A stretch of 64,000 bases of DNA, taken from Geobacteraceae bacterium (GTDB taxonomy: Bacteria > Desulfobacterota > Desulfuromonadia > Geobacterales > Pseudopelobacteraceae). How positions within the stretch are numbered: the stretch's first letter is position 1; every line of letters starts with the position of its first letter. The notes below the pieces were generated by a model, which ran no database searches, was not told where the DNA came from, and saw nothing but the letters and a program-made list of their open reading frames with translations. A program made the translations under genes and the position numbers. Below are positions 8,112 to 16,236 of this stretch, piece after piece. The stretch is taken from assembly GCA_021286935.1 (NCBI GenBank), contig JAJTBI010000006.1, positions 1 to 64,000 on the forward strand, in the 5' to 3' direction.

Positions 8112-8744
8112 TTAGACAAGCAGGGTAAATTCGCCACTGGCCGGGTGGTAGCTGTAGAGGTTGCCGGATTCAATATCAAAGTACCAGCCATGCAGGTCCA
8201 GTTTTCCGCTATCAACCCGCTCTTTAACCCAGGGGAAGGTCAGCAGGTTCTCCAGCGATACCAGGATGGAAGCATGCTCGCAGGCCTTGGCCTGGCGCTC
8301 CGCTGAGGCGCCTGCAAAGTTTTCCAGCACCTGCTGCTTGGCCCGTTCAGCAATACTGACCCACTTGCTGATATATTCGCCGTTCTTGTCAGCAGGAATC
8401 CCTTCCATCAGAGAACGGATACCACCGCAGTTGGAGTGGCCCAGTACGATGATATGCTCCACCTCAAGGTGGCAGACCGCATACTCAAGGGCGGCACTGA
8501 CCCCGTGGTAGGCTTGGTCATGTTCGCAGGGGGGGACCAGGTTGGCCACGTTGCGGACAATAAACAGATCACCCGGTTCTGAACGGACCATCATGGAAGG
8601 ATCAACCCGCGAATCACTGCAGCCGATCAGCACCACCTTGGGTCGCTGCCCCTTTTTCAAGCAGTCAAACAGCTCATGGTCTTCATGAAAATATTCTTCC
8701 TGAAAATTACGGAAGCCGTGGATGAATTTCTGGATCTCCTGCAT
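8112..8744 (-). CDS. can: Beta-class carbonic anhydrase
   Basis: The product has 210 residues, the normal bacterial size. Zinc ligands and catalytic pair are visible: C-S-D-S-R (Cys42, Asp44, Arg46) and H-S-N-C-G-G (His103, Cys106). It interconverts CO2 and bicarbonate in the cytoplasm. It lies 13 bases downstream of purE; because the purine pathway here uses bicarbonate through PurK before PurE acts, and the cell also needs bicarbonate for anaplerotic carboxylation, the pairing is metabolically sensible, but that link is inference. Confidence 0.92.
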   Translation of the reverse strand: MQEIQKFIHGFRNFQEEYFHEDHELFDCLKKGQRPKVVLIGCSDSRVDPSMMVRSEPGDLFIVRNVANLVPPCEHDQAYHGVSAALEYAVCHLEVEHIIVLGHSNCGGIRSLMEGIPADKNGEYISKWVSIAERAKQQVLENFAGASAERQAKACEHASILVSLENLLTFPWVKERVDSGKLDLHGWYFDIESGNLYSYHPASGEFTLLV

Positions 8745-8757
8745 TGTTACTTCTCCT

Positions 8758-9261
8758 TCAAGCCTGCTTCAGGCGGGTCTGCAGCTCGCTTGACTTTGTC
8801 TCCAGCTCCTGCCGGGTGGCGGCACGGAACTGCTCCAGCCTGTCTGCCAGTTCAGGCCGTTTGATGGAAAGAATGGAGGCAGCCAGGTAGCCGGCATTCT
8901 TGCCGCCATCAATGGCCACGGTTGCCACCGGAATACCGGGGGGCATCTGCACCGTGGCATAGAGTGCATCCACACCGGCCAGGGCGCCGGACTTCAGTGG
9001 TACGCCGATTACCGGCAGGGTGGTGTGAGAAGCCACAACGCCGGCCAGGTGGGCAGCCATGCCTGCTCCGCAGATCAGCACCTCAATCCCGCGCTCGCGG
9101 GCGGTACGGGCATACTCGGCGGTTTTGTCCGGCAGACGGTGAGCAGAACTGATATCCATTTCCCAGGCAACTCCCAGTTGTGTCAGTACTTCAGCGGCCT
9201 TCTCCATCACCGGCAGATCGCTGTCGCTGCCCATCAAAATACCAACCAGCGGCTTGTTCAT
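8758..9261 (-). CDS. purE: PurE, N5-carboxyaminoimidazole ribonucleotide mutase (class I)
   Basis: The product has 167 residues, right for class I PurE. It shows [11 protein letters not shown] at residues 8-18, S-S-A-H-R (the catalytic His region) and [12 protein letters not shown]. The enzyme moves the carboxylate of N5-CAIR to C4 to give CAIR in de novo purine synthesis. The S-S-A-H-R form rather than the class II pattern indicates a mutase, needing PurK elsewhere. First gene of a two-gene unit with the carbonic anhydrase. Confidence 0.95.
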   Translation of the reverse strand: MNKPLVGILMGSDSDLPVMEKAAEVLTQLGVAWEMDISSAHRLPDKTAEYARTARERGIEVLICGAGMAAHLAGVVASHTTLPVIGVPLKSGALAGVDALYATVQMPPGIPVATVAIDGGKNAGYLAASILSIKRPELADRLEQFRAATRQELETKSSELQTRLKQA

Positions 9262-9303
9262 GGTGTACGTCCCTTTCAGATGTTATCTCGCTACGATTTG
9301 CAT

Positions 9304-9380
9304 AAAAAAACCTTCATCAGGCAGTTTTGGTCTCTGGATAAAGGTTGGCACAACCTAACGAAACAGCCGTTTGCTGTCAA
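9304..9380 (-). promoter_or_regulatory. purE promoter with an immediate 5' hairpin and T-run
   Basis: On the minus strand TTGACA (9375-9380) and TAGGTT (9352-9357) are 17 bases apart, placing the start near 9345. The transcript would begin with AACCTTTATC, which pairs with GATGAAGGTT just before a seven-T run (9304-9310). The hairpin therefore looks like a terminator about 40 bases into the leader, upstream of purE. No known purine or ZTP riboswitch core was recognised. Confidence 0.4.
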
Positions 9381-9479
9381 CAGCTTTTGGGGCATGCAGG
9401 CGTTGATGCAGCTGGATTCTGGTAATCAGCTGTGGCATGATGCGCCATGCCCATTTCAGCCCCTGATAAGAACGGTTCA

Positions 9480-9566
9480 ATGCACTATGGCTGGGTCATT
9501 GTGGTGGTCGGCGCCGTGGTGCTGTCTCCCTGGTTGATCAGCCGTTTTCGTGTCCCCGGGCAGTGA
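9480..9566 (+). pseudogene. Possible remnant of a major-facilitator transporter N-terminus
   Basis: A 28-codon frame opens with M-H-Y-G-W-V-I-V-V-V-G-A, the typical first strand of oxalate/formate-type MFS proteins, and stops after about one membrane helix. Shifted frames downstream stay open for a while without clear MFS motifs. It may be the decayed start of a lost gene, or chance; no good ribosome site is present. Confidence 0.28.
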
Positions 9567-9706
9567 TCAGAGCCAGCCTTTGGGCACGTCTCTATGGCTC
9601 GTTTAGTCCTGCCTATCTCTGCTCTGCTGTTGTGACCCCTCTCTGCGGTCCTGTTTGCCCTCTCTTTTTCAGCGCCCCAGAAGCGTGATCCAGCTTGACA
9701 TTTCCT

Positions 9707-9746
9707 CGTTTAATGGCAGACTTTATCTGCCTTAAACGGTTTTTTG
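9707..9746 (+). terminator. Strong intrinsic-terminator hairpin just before the kinase operon
   Basis: CGTTTAATGGCAGA pairs with TCTGCCTTAAACG (one bulged base, loop CTTTA), then GTTTTTT. It ends about 40 bases before the first kinase's ATG. It could be the surviving terminator of the decayed upstream gene or an attenuator in the kinase operon leader. Confidence 0.65.
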
Positions 9747-9786
9747 ACAGAGGCGTTTGAGGTAGTCCTGGAATGTTGGAGCTGCC

Positions 9787-12468
9787 ATGAAAAAGTACCG
9801 TACCATCTGGATGGCGTTACTGCAGTGGGGACTACTTTGGAGCCTGATCGTCGGCTCTTCATTGCTCTGGAATGAACGCCTGATCCAACAGCAGGTCTAT
9901 GATTACTCCCGTCATGAAGCAACAACGGTCATTAACAAAGACCTGGCCTTTCGACGTTGGGCCACCATGCATGGTGGCGTCTATGTGCATCCCACTGAGC
10001 AGACCCCGCCTAATCCCTGGTTAACCGTTCCGAAACGCGATGTTGTGACAACTGATGGCGACAAACTGACCCTGATGAACCCGGCCTATATCACCCGTCA
10101 GGTCATGGGGCTGTTTGGCGAACAGTTCGGCGTCAGAGGACATATCACCAGCCTGATGGCCAAAAATCCTGCCAATGCTCCGGATGCCTGGGAAAGGGCT
10201 GCCCTGCTTGATTTTGAAAAAGGGAATACCTCTGTCAGCGAGCTGACCACTATTAACGGTGCTCCCTACTATCGCCTGATCCTGCCGATGAAGATGGAAC
10301 AGGGCTGTCTAAAGTGCCATGCTGACACCAAGATTCCTGTGGGAGGGATCAGGGGCGGTATCAGTGCTGCAGTGCCATTAGCTCCGTACCTGCAAGCCGG
10401 TGAGAAGGGGCTAAGAGGGATACGTCTGGCCCACGGCGGCATCTGGCTGGCGGGGATGATCGGCATCATGATTGCCAGCGCCATCTACCTGCGTCAGCAG
10501 CAGCGCGAGCGCCAGGCTGAAGAGAATCTGCGTGCCCAGGAGGCGCTGTATGCCTCGCTGACTACCGCTTCACCAACCGGCGTATTTCAAACTGACACCA
10601 CAGGAAGCTGCTGTTATGTCAATGATCGCTGGCTCCAGCTGGCCGGCCTGCCTTTTGAACAGGCCCTGGGTAGCGGTTGGGCAGCGGCGCTGCATCCTGA
10701 TGACCGCCAGCTGGTCTACGAAGAATGGAACCGATCAGTTGTTGAGCGGCGCTCCTTTAACCTTGAATATCGTTTCCTGCATCCTGACGGCAACGTGGTC
10801 TGGGTCTATGGCCAATCAGCAGAGATCTTTGACAGCAAGGGGGGGATTGTCGGTTACGTCGGCACCATTACCGATATCTCGATCCGTAAAAAGGCAGAGG
10901 CAGCCCTGGCAGAGCAGGCCGTTTTCCTGCGGGAAAGCCAGGCCATTGCCCATCTGGCTGGCTGGAAGTCGAACCCGGACTCGAACCTGCTTTCCTGGAC
11001 CGATGAGATGTACCATATGCTGGACCATCCGCGGGGAGAGCCGATCAGCCACCGCGCCTGCTTCAGGTATTTTGATCCGCAGGATCTGCCGATGGTGGAA
11101 AAGGCGCTGCTGGAGGCGATGCACAACGGTAGTCCCTTCAAGCTGACCTGCCGGATGATCAGTGCCCATGGCCGTCGTTTCTGGGCTGATTTCCGCTGCA
11201 TCGGCCGGATGGATGGGCCCGATGGCGCTTATATTGCCGGTACCCTGCAGGATATCAGTGAGCACAAGCAGATCGAAGAACTTTTGATCAGCGCCAAGGA
11301 GACGGCCGAGGCCACCAGTCGCGCCAAGACAGAGCTGCTGGGTACCCTGAGCCATGAGTTGCGTACGCCGTTGAATGGCGTGATGGGGGGCGTACAGTTG
11401 CTTGAGATGACCGGTCTTTCTGCAGAGCAGGAAGAATACCTGCAGATGGTCAGGGCATCGGCAACCAATGAGCTGGCTCTGGTGAACGATCTGCTTGATC
11501 TGGCAGGACTTGAGGCATCAGGCCTGAAGGTCGAGTCAGCGCCATTCAATCTGCTGGAGAGCATTAAACTGGCTATCACCCTGCACCGCAGCGCGTTGGA
11601 GGCGCGGGGACTGCCGCTGGTAACCAGCTTGCCGGAGCATCTTGCGCAACAGGTAATTGGTGATGGACGCCGCCTGACCCAGATTGTCTCCAACCTGCTG
11701 GGCAATGCTATCAAGTTTACCGAGCAGGGGGAGATCTCCCTTGCCGCGGCGTGCGTGCCGTGCGCCGGCAACAGGCTGCGGTTGCAGCTACGGGTCAGTG
11801 ATACCGGCATCGGTATTGCTGAAAAAGATCTGCAACGGATCTTTGATCCCTTTGTGCAGGCCGATATGTCCAGTACCCGCCGCTTTGGCGGCACCGGCCT
11901 CGGCCTGGCGATCTCTCACCGGCTGGCAGAGCGGATGGGGGGCAGCATCCGGGTAGACAGTATCCCCGGCGAGGGAAGCAGTTTCACCCTTGAGTTGCCG
12001 CTGCAGACCGCCGTCGCTGATCCGGCGGAGGCGGGCGGGCATGAACCAGCTCCGTTGCCACTCTGGCATGGCTCACGTCTGACGGTGGTAATTGCCGAAG
12101 ATAATCCGGTCAACCTGCAAGCGGCGGCAGGGCTGGCAGGCAAACTGGGGCTCAAGGTGCTCTGCGCTACAGACGGTAAGCAGGCTCTGGCGCACTGGAT
12201 GTCAGGCGGCGTTGATGCTATTCTGATGGATATTCAGATGCCGGTCATGGATGGCAGTGAGGCCGTCCGCTTCATTCGTCAGCGGGAACAGGGCAGCGGT
12301 ACCCACGTTCCGATCATTGCCCTGACCGCCCATGCCATGGCCGGTGACCGTGAGCGGTTGCTGGCTGACGGTTTTGACGGCTATGTGGCAAAGCCGTTCC
12401 AGCTCTCCGAGCTGGCCGCAGAACTAGAGCGGGTGACAGCGACTGTGGCCGGTGTGTCTTCTAGCTGA
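9787..12468 (+). CDS. Hybrid kinase 1: periplasmic haem-type (Tll0287-like/DUF3365) sensor, 2 PAS, HisKA, HATPase, receiver
   Basis: The product has 893 residues. A first membrane segment (about 8-27) and a second (about 215-234) bound a periplasmic domain that carries a c-type haem motif C-L-K-C-H (Cys174, Cys177, His178) followed by G-G-I-R-G-G-I-S, the pattern of Tll0287-like/DUF3365 sensors. Two PAS domains follow (about 252-375 and 380-500). The phosphoacceptor is His523 in L-S-H-E-L-R-T-P-L-N-G; ATPase marks are D-T-G-I-G-I and G-G-T-G-L-G-L; the receiver has Asp815 in [11 protein letters not shown] covalent haem outside the membrane suggests sensing of redox state or a small gas. It opens the 13-gene run; its GGAGCTGCC ribosome site is shared with kinase 6. 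Confidence 0.9.
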   Translation: MKKYRTIWMALLQWGLLWSLIVGSSLLWNERLIQQQVYDYSRHEATTVINKDLAFRRWATMHGGVYVHPTEQTPPNPWLTVPKRDVVTTDGDKLTLMNPAYITRQVMGLFGEQFGVRGHITSLMAKNPANAPDAWERAALLDFEKGNTSVSELTTINGAPYYRLILPMKMEQGCLKCHADTKIPVGGIRGGISAAVPLAPYLQAGEKGLRGIRLAHGGIWLAGMIGIMIASAIYLRQQQRERQAEENLRAQEALYASLTTASPTGVFQTDTTGSCCYVNDRWLQLAGLPFEQALGSGWAAALHPDDRQLVYEEWNRSVVERRSFNLEYRFLHPDGNVVWVYGQSAEIFDSKGGIVGYVGTITDISIRKKAEAALAEQAVFLRESQAIAHLAGWKSNPDSNLLSWTDEMYHMLDHPRGEPISHRACFRYFDPQDLPMVEKALLEAMHNGSPFKLTCRMISAHGRRFWADFRCIGRMDGPDGAYIAGTLQDISEHKQIEELLISAKETAEATSRAKTELLGTLSHELRTPLNGVMGGVQLLEMTGLSAEQEEYLQMVRASATNELALVNDLLDLAGLEASGLKVESAPFNLLESIKLAITLHRSALEARGLPLVTSLPEHLAQQVIGDGRRLTQIVSNLLGNAIKFTEQGEISLAAACVPCAGNRLRLQLRVSDTGIGIAEKDLQRIFDPFVQADMSSTRRFGGTGLGLAISHRLAERMGGSIRVDSIPGEGSSFTLELPLQTAVADPAEAGGHEPAPLPLWHGSRLTVVIAEDNPVNLQAAAGLAGKLGLKVLCATDGKQALAHWMSGGVDAILMDIQMPVMDGSEAVRFIRQREQGSGTHVPIIALTAHAMAGDRERLLADGFDGYVAKPFQLSELAAELERVTATVAGVSSS

Positions 12469-12478
12469 GGTTTCGTTG

Positions 12479-14176
12479 ATGATCTATCTTGCGCTGATAC
12501 AAAATATCGCCCTGCTGGTGGCCCTGACCTTTGTCCACGGCCTGCTGATCAGGCATGTCCGCAATCAGGGGCCGGGCTACGCGCTGTTGTCCGGGCTGCT
12601 GTTTGGCGGAGTGGCCCTGGTGGGGATGATGACCCCGATCATCTTGCAGCCGGGCCTGATCTTTGACGGGCGCAGTATTGTCGTGGCTGTAGCCGGTCTG
12701 TTTGGCGGTCCGGTTGCCGCTGCTGTCACGGTTGTTATGGCAGCAGGCTACCGCTACTGGCTGGGGGGAGTCGGGGCCGTCATGGGGGTGGCGGTAATCT
12801 TTGGCAGTGCCGGAATTGGCGTCATCGGCTACTACCTGCGTCGAACCCATCCCCGGGTTGTCAGTCTGGCAGGACTCTACCTGTTCGGCCTGCTGGTGCA
12901 TCTCTGGATGATCGGCTGTACTCTGTTGCTCCCTTCAGCTGTCATTGCTAAAACACTGGCAACCATTACGCTGCCGGTCCTGGTTATCTATCCCCTTGCC
13001 ACGCTGCTGGTCTGCCAGCTGTTTCTGCAGATGGAACGCCATATCGCCGTTGAACAGGCCTTGGAACAGGAACGTAGCAACCTATCCAGCCTGATTCAGG
13101 CCGTGCCGGACCTGTTGTTTGAACTGGGGCTGGATGGCCGTTACTATGCCTGCTACACCCGTGATCCAGACAAACTGATTGCGCCGTCTGAGCAGCTGGT
13201 GGGCAGAACGGTGCATGAGGCGCTGCCTGCAGAGGCTGCAAAGGAATGTTGTAAGGCGCTGCAGGAGGCCTATGCAGTGGGGTATTCCCATGGACGTCAG
13301 TTGAGACTCCCGTTGGCGGAAGGGGATGCCTGGTTTGAGCTGTCCGTTGCCCGTAAAAGCGGAACGGTCACCGATCAACCGCATTTTGTGGTGCTTTCCC
13401 GAGATATCTCATTACGCAAGCGTTACGAAGAAGAGCTGCTTGTAGCCCGTTATGCCGCAGAGGCTGCCAACCGGGCCAAGAGCGAGTTTCTGGCCAATAT
13501 GAGCCATGAGATACGCACACCGATGAACGGTCTGCTGGGGATGGTTCAACTGATGCGTTTTACCGAGCTGAGCCGTGAGCAGGAAGACTACCTGCAGAAT
13601 ATGGAACTTTGCTCAAGTACGCTGCTCTCCCTGATCAGTGATATCCTGGATCTCTCCAAGATTGAGGCTGGCAGGATGGAGCTTGAAGAGATTACCTTCC
13701 CGGTCCGTTTGCTGCTTGAAGAGGTAGTGGCTATCCAGAGCGCCAATGCCCGTCAAAAGTCGTTGCAGCTGGTACTTGAACTGGCGGACGACCTGCCGGA
13801 CCAGATGCTGGGTGACGCGTTGCGTTTCAAACAGATTATCCTGAACCTGCTGGGTAATGCCGTCAAGTTTACCCGGCAGGGGGAAGTCAGGGTCAGTGCC
13901 CGCAAGCTGCCACCGTCAGAGAGCCAGCCGGACAGAGTTCTGGTCGAGGTGCGGGATACCGGGATCGGCATTTCGGATGAACAGCAAAAGCGTATTTTTG
14001 CGCCGTTTATGCAGGCAGATGGATCAACCACCCGCACCTTTGGCGGCACCGGTCTGGGGCTTACCATCTGTAAACGTTTGGCAGAGTTGATGGGGGGCAG
14101 TATCCGGGTGGCGTCGGAGCCGGGTAAAGGAAGCTGTTTTAGTGTTGAACTGCCGATTACAAAGGAACGTCCATGA
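12479..14176 (+). CDS. Kinase 2: 5TMR-LYT membrane sensor, PAS, HisKA, HATPase, no receiver
   Basis: The start at 12479 is preferred over an earlier in-frame ATG inside the previous gene because GAGG lies eight bases upstream and it follows the previous stop. The 565-residue product begins with five to six hydrophobic segments (about 1-185) with G-G-P-V-A-A-A-V-T-V-V-M-A-A-G-Y-R, matching the 5TMR-LYT domain of LytS-type sensors. One PAS domain (about 195-310) precedes His343 ([11 protein letters not shown]) and an ATPase domain (D-T-G-I-G-I, G-G-T-G-L-G-L). It ends right after the ATPase domain, so it is the only kinase of the first nine without its own receiver and may phosphorylate a neighbour's receiver or the lone receiver at 35477. 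Confidence 0.88.
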   Translation: MIYLALIQNIALLVALTFVHGLLIRHVRNQGPGYALLSGLLFGGVALVGMMTPIILQPGLIFDGRSIVVAVAGLFGGPVAAAVTVVMAAGYRYWLGGVGAVMGVAVIFGSAGIGVIGYYLRRTHPRVVSLAGLYLFGLLVHLWMIGCTLLLPSAVIAKTLATITLPVLVIYPLATLLVCQLFLQMERHIAVEQALEQERSNLSSLIQAVPDLLFELGLDGRYYACYTRDPDKLIAPSEQLVGRTVHEALPAEAAKECCKALQEAYAVGYSHGRQLRLPLAEGDAWFELSVARKSGTVTDQPHFVVLSRDISLRKRYEEELLVARYAAEAANRAKSEFLANMSHEIRTPMNGLLGMVQLMRFTELSREQEDYLQNMELCSSTLLSLISDILDLSKIEAGRMELEEITFPVRLLLEEVVAIQSANARQKSLQLVLELADDLPDQMLGDALRFKQIILNLLGNAVKFTRQGEVRVSARKLPPSESQPDRVLVEVRDTGIGISDEQQKRIFAPFMQADGSTTRTFGGTGLGLTICKRLAELMGGSIRVASEPGKGSCFSVELPITKERP

Positions 14177-16236
14177 TTGAACGTATTATTCTGATCTGCC
14201 TGCTCTGCTTTTTGTCTGTGCTGGTCATCCTGCTTCGCAATCTCAGCAGGCGTCTGCAGGTAGTGATTGATGAGCAGCGAAAAACAGAATGCGAGCTGCT
14301 TGCCAATGAAGAACGGTTACGCACTCTGATCAATGCCGTACCTGACATTGTCTGCTTCAAGGATGGCGAAGGTAGATGGCTTGAGGCCAATGAATTTGAT
14401 CTGCAGCTGTTTCAACTGGAAGGGGTTGACTACCGGGGCAAGAAGGATTCTGAACTTGCCGCCTACAGCGGGTTTTACCGGGATGCCTTCTTAGGCTGCG
14501 AGGCCAGCGATGAGATCGCTTGGCGCAAGGGCAGCCTCTCCCGCTCTGACGAGATCATTCCCCGCCCTGATGGCAGTAACAAGATTTTCGATGTTATCAA
14601 GGTTCCCACCTTTGACCAGCAGGGCAGGCGCAAAGGGTTGATTGTGGTGGGGCGGGATATTACCGAACGCAAACAGATTGAGCAGAAGCTGGAGACTGAT
14701 CGAAACTATCTGAAGGTGTTGTTTGAGTATGGTGGTTCAGGGCACCTGATTGTTTCCTCGGACCGCAGGATTGTGCAGGTAAACCAGCAGTTCTGTGAGA
14801 TGCTGGGCTATATGGAACAGGAGCTGCTGGGACAATCGGTGCGGATGCTGCACCTTGACGAACAGCACTATCTGGATTGGGCCCCCCGCTTTATCCAGGC
14901 CCGTAACGGTTGCACCCATCTGAATGCGGAACATCCCTCGCGCCGTAAGGATGGCAGCATTATCTGGTGCGTCTTTACCGGGGTGCGGCTGACCCTGCCC
15001 GATGGCGATCAGGGTGTTGTCTGGAGCGTGATCGACATCAGCGATCGCAAGCAGGTGGAGGACGAGCTGCGTCAGGCCATGGAGGCAGCCGAGGCAGCCA
15101 ACCGGGCCAAAAGTGAGTTTCTGGCCAATATGAGCCATGAACTGCGTACTCCGCTGAATGGCGTGATCGGCATGGCCCACCTGTTGGGCGCCACAGAGCT
15201 AAGCCCGGAACAGGAAAAGTATCTTGCCTGCATTGAAAGCTCAGCAACCAGCCTGGTTACCCTGATTGGCGACATACTGGATCTCTCCAGAGTCGAGGCC
15301 GGCAAGATGGTACTTGAGAACGTCTCCTTTTCGTTGCGGGACTGTATCGATGAACTGGTGGCAAGCCAGCAGTTTGAGATCAGCCGGAAGAACTTCAGTG
15401 TGCAGATTGCTGTGGCTGACGGTGTGCCGGAAATTCTACTGGGAGACCAGATGCGGACGCGGCAGATCTTGCTGAACCTGCTGGGTAATGCGATCAAGTT
15501 TACCGAGCAGGGTATGATTACCGTTGCCGTGAAGCTGGTGTCACGCAGCAATGGCACCGTAGTGGTTCAGCTGAGTGTCACTGACACCGGCATCGGTATG
15601 TCGCTGGATAAGCTGGAGCGGATCTTTGCCCCCTTTGAACAAGCCGATAACTCGACCACCCGCAGATACGGCGGTAGCGGGTTGGGGCTTGCCATCTGCC
15701 GTCGCCTGGTTGAGCTGATGGGGGGGCAGATCCGGGCGGAAAGCCGGGAAGGGGTCGGCAGTACCTTCTCTGTAGAACTGCCGTTTACGGTGCCTGAACC
15801 AGCTCTTCCGTGCCCGTCTGCTGCGCCTGAGGAGTCTGAAAACGGGCAGTCACGGCGATCATTGGCCATCCTGCTGGCAGAGGATAATCAGATCAGCACC
15901 GAATTTATTGTCAAGCTGCTGCAACGGTCCGGGCATCAGGTCACTGCAGTTGAAAATGGCCAGCAGGCGCTTGAGAAGGTGGCGCAACAGCAGTTTGATG
16001 TTGTCCTGATGGATATTCAGATGCCGGTACTGGGGGGGGATGCCGCCACCAGAATAATTCGCCGACAGGAACAGCAGAGCGGTGGACACCTGCCGATTAT
16101 CGCCCTGACGGCCCATGCCCTGGATGATGAACGTCGACGGCTGTTGGCGGATGGTTTTGATGCCCATGTCTCCAAACCGGTAAATGTCGCTCTGTTATTG
16201 GAGGTCATAAAACGACTGACAGGGGTAGTGTCATGA
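14173..16236 (+). CDS. Hybrid kinase 3: one membrane helix, 2 PAS, HisKA, HATPase, receiver
   Basis: The ATG overlaps the previous stop by four bases. The 687-residue product has one N-terminal membrane helix (about 4-22) with no periplasmic domain, PAS domains at about 45-165 and 175-290, His322 (M-S-H-E-L-R-T-P-L-N-G), an ATPase domain, and a receiver with Asp614 (M-D-I-Q-M-P-V-L-G-G). The second PAS domain is close kin of the first two PAS domains of kinase 4, sharing I-V-S-S-(D/E)-R, (V-R/V-Q)-M-L-H-(L/V)-D and R-R-K-D-G, a sign of domain copying between neighbours. Confidence 0.9.
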   Translation: MIERIILICLLCFLSVLVILLRNLSRRLQVVIDEQRKTECELLANEERLRTLINAVPDIVCFKDGEGRWLEANEFDLQLFQLEGVDYRGKKDSELAAYSGFYRDAFLGCEASDEIAWRKGSLSRSDEIIPRPDGSNKIFDVIKVPTFDQQGRRKGLIVVGRDITERKQIEQKLETDRNYLKVLFEYGGSGHLIVSSDRRIVQVNQQFCEMLGYMEQELLGQSVRMLHLDEQHYLDWAPRFIQARNGCTHLNAEHPSRRKDGSIIWCVFTGVRLTLPDGDQGVVWSVIDISDRKQVEDELRQAMEAAEAANRAKSEFLANMSHELRTPLNGVIGMAHLLGATELSPEQEKYLACIESSATSLVTLIGDILDLSRVEAGKMVLENVSFSLRDCIDELVASQQFEISRKNFSVQIAVADGVPEILLGDQMRTRQILLNLLGNAIKFTEQGMITVAVKLVSRSNGTVVVQLSVTDTGIGMSLDKLERIFAPFEQADNSTTRRYGGSGLGLAICRRLVELMGGQIRAESREGVGSTFSVELPFTVPEPALPCPSAAPEESENGQSRRSLAILLAEDNQISTEFIVKLLQRSGHQVTAVENGQQALEKVAQQQFDVVLMDIQMPVLGGDAATRIIRRQEQQSGGHLPIIALTAHALDDERRRLLADGFDAHVSKPVNVALLLEVIKRLTGVVS

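Noticed and set aside
7915-8115. 66-codon plus-strand open frame
   Set aside because: It lies almost wholly inside the palindromic repeat, and a similar frame appears in the second copy (57105-57299); this is repeat composition, not a gene.
9261-9420. ZTP or purine riboswitch before purE
   Set aside because: No conserved core of either class was found on the minus strand; only a hairpin with a T-run is visible.
8922-9537. Long plus-strand frames over purE
   Set aside because: They are antisense to purE, which has full family motifs; they are shadows of a GC-rich coding strand.
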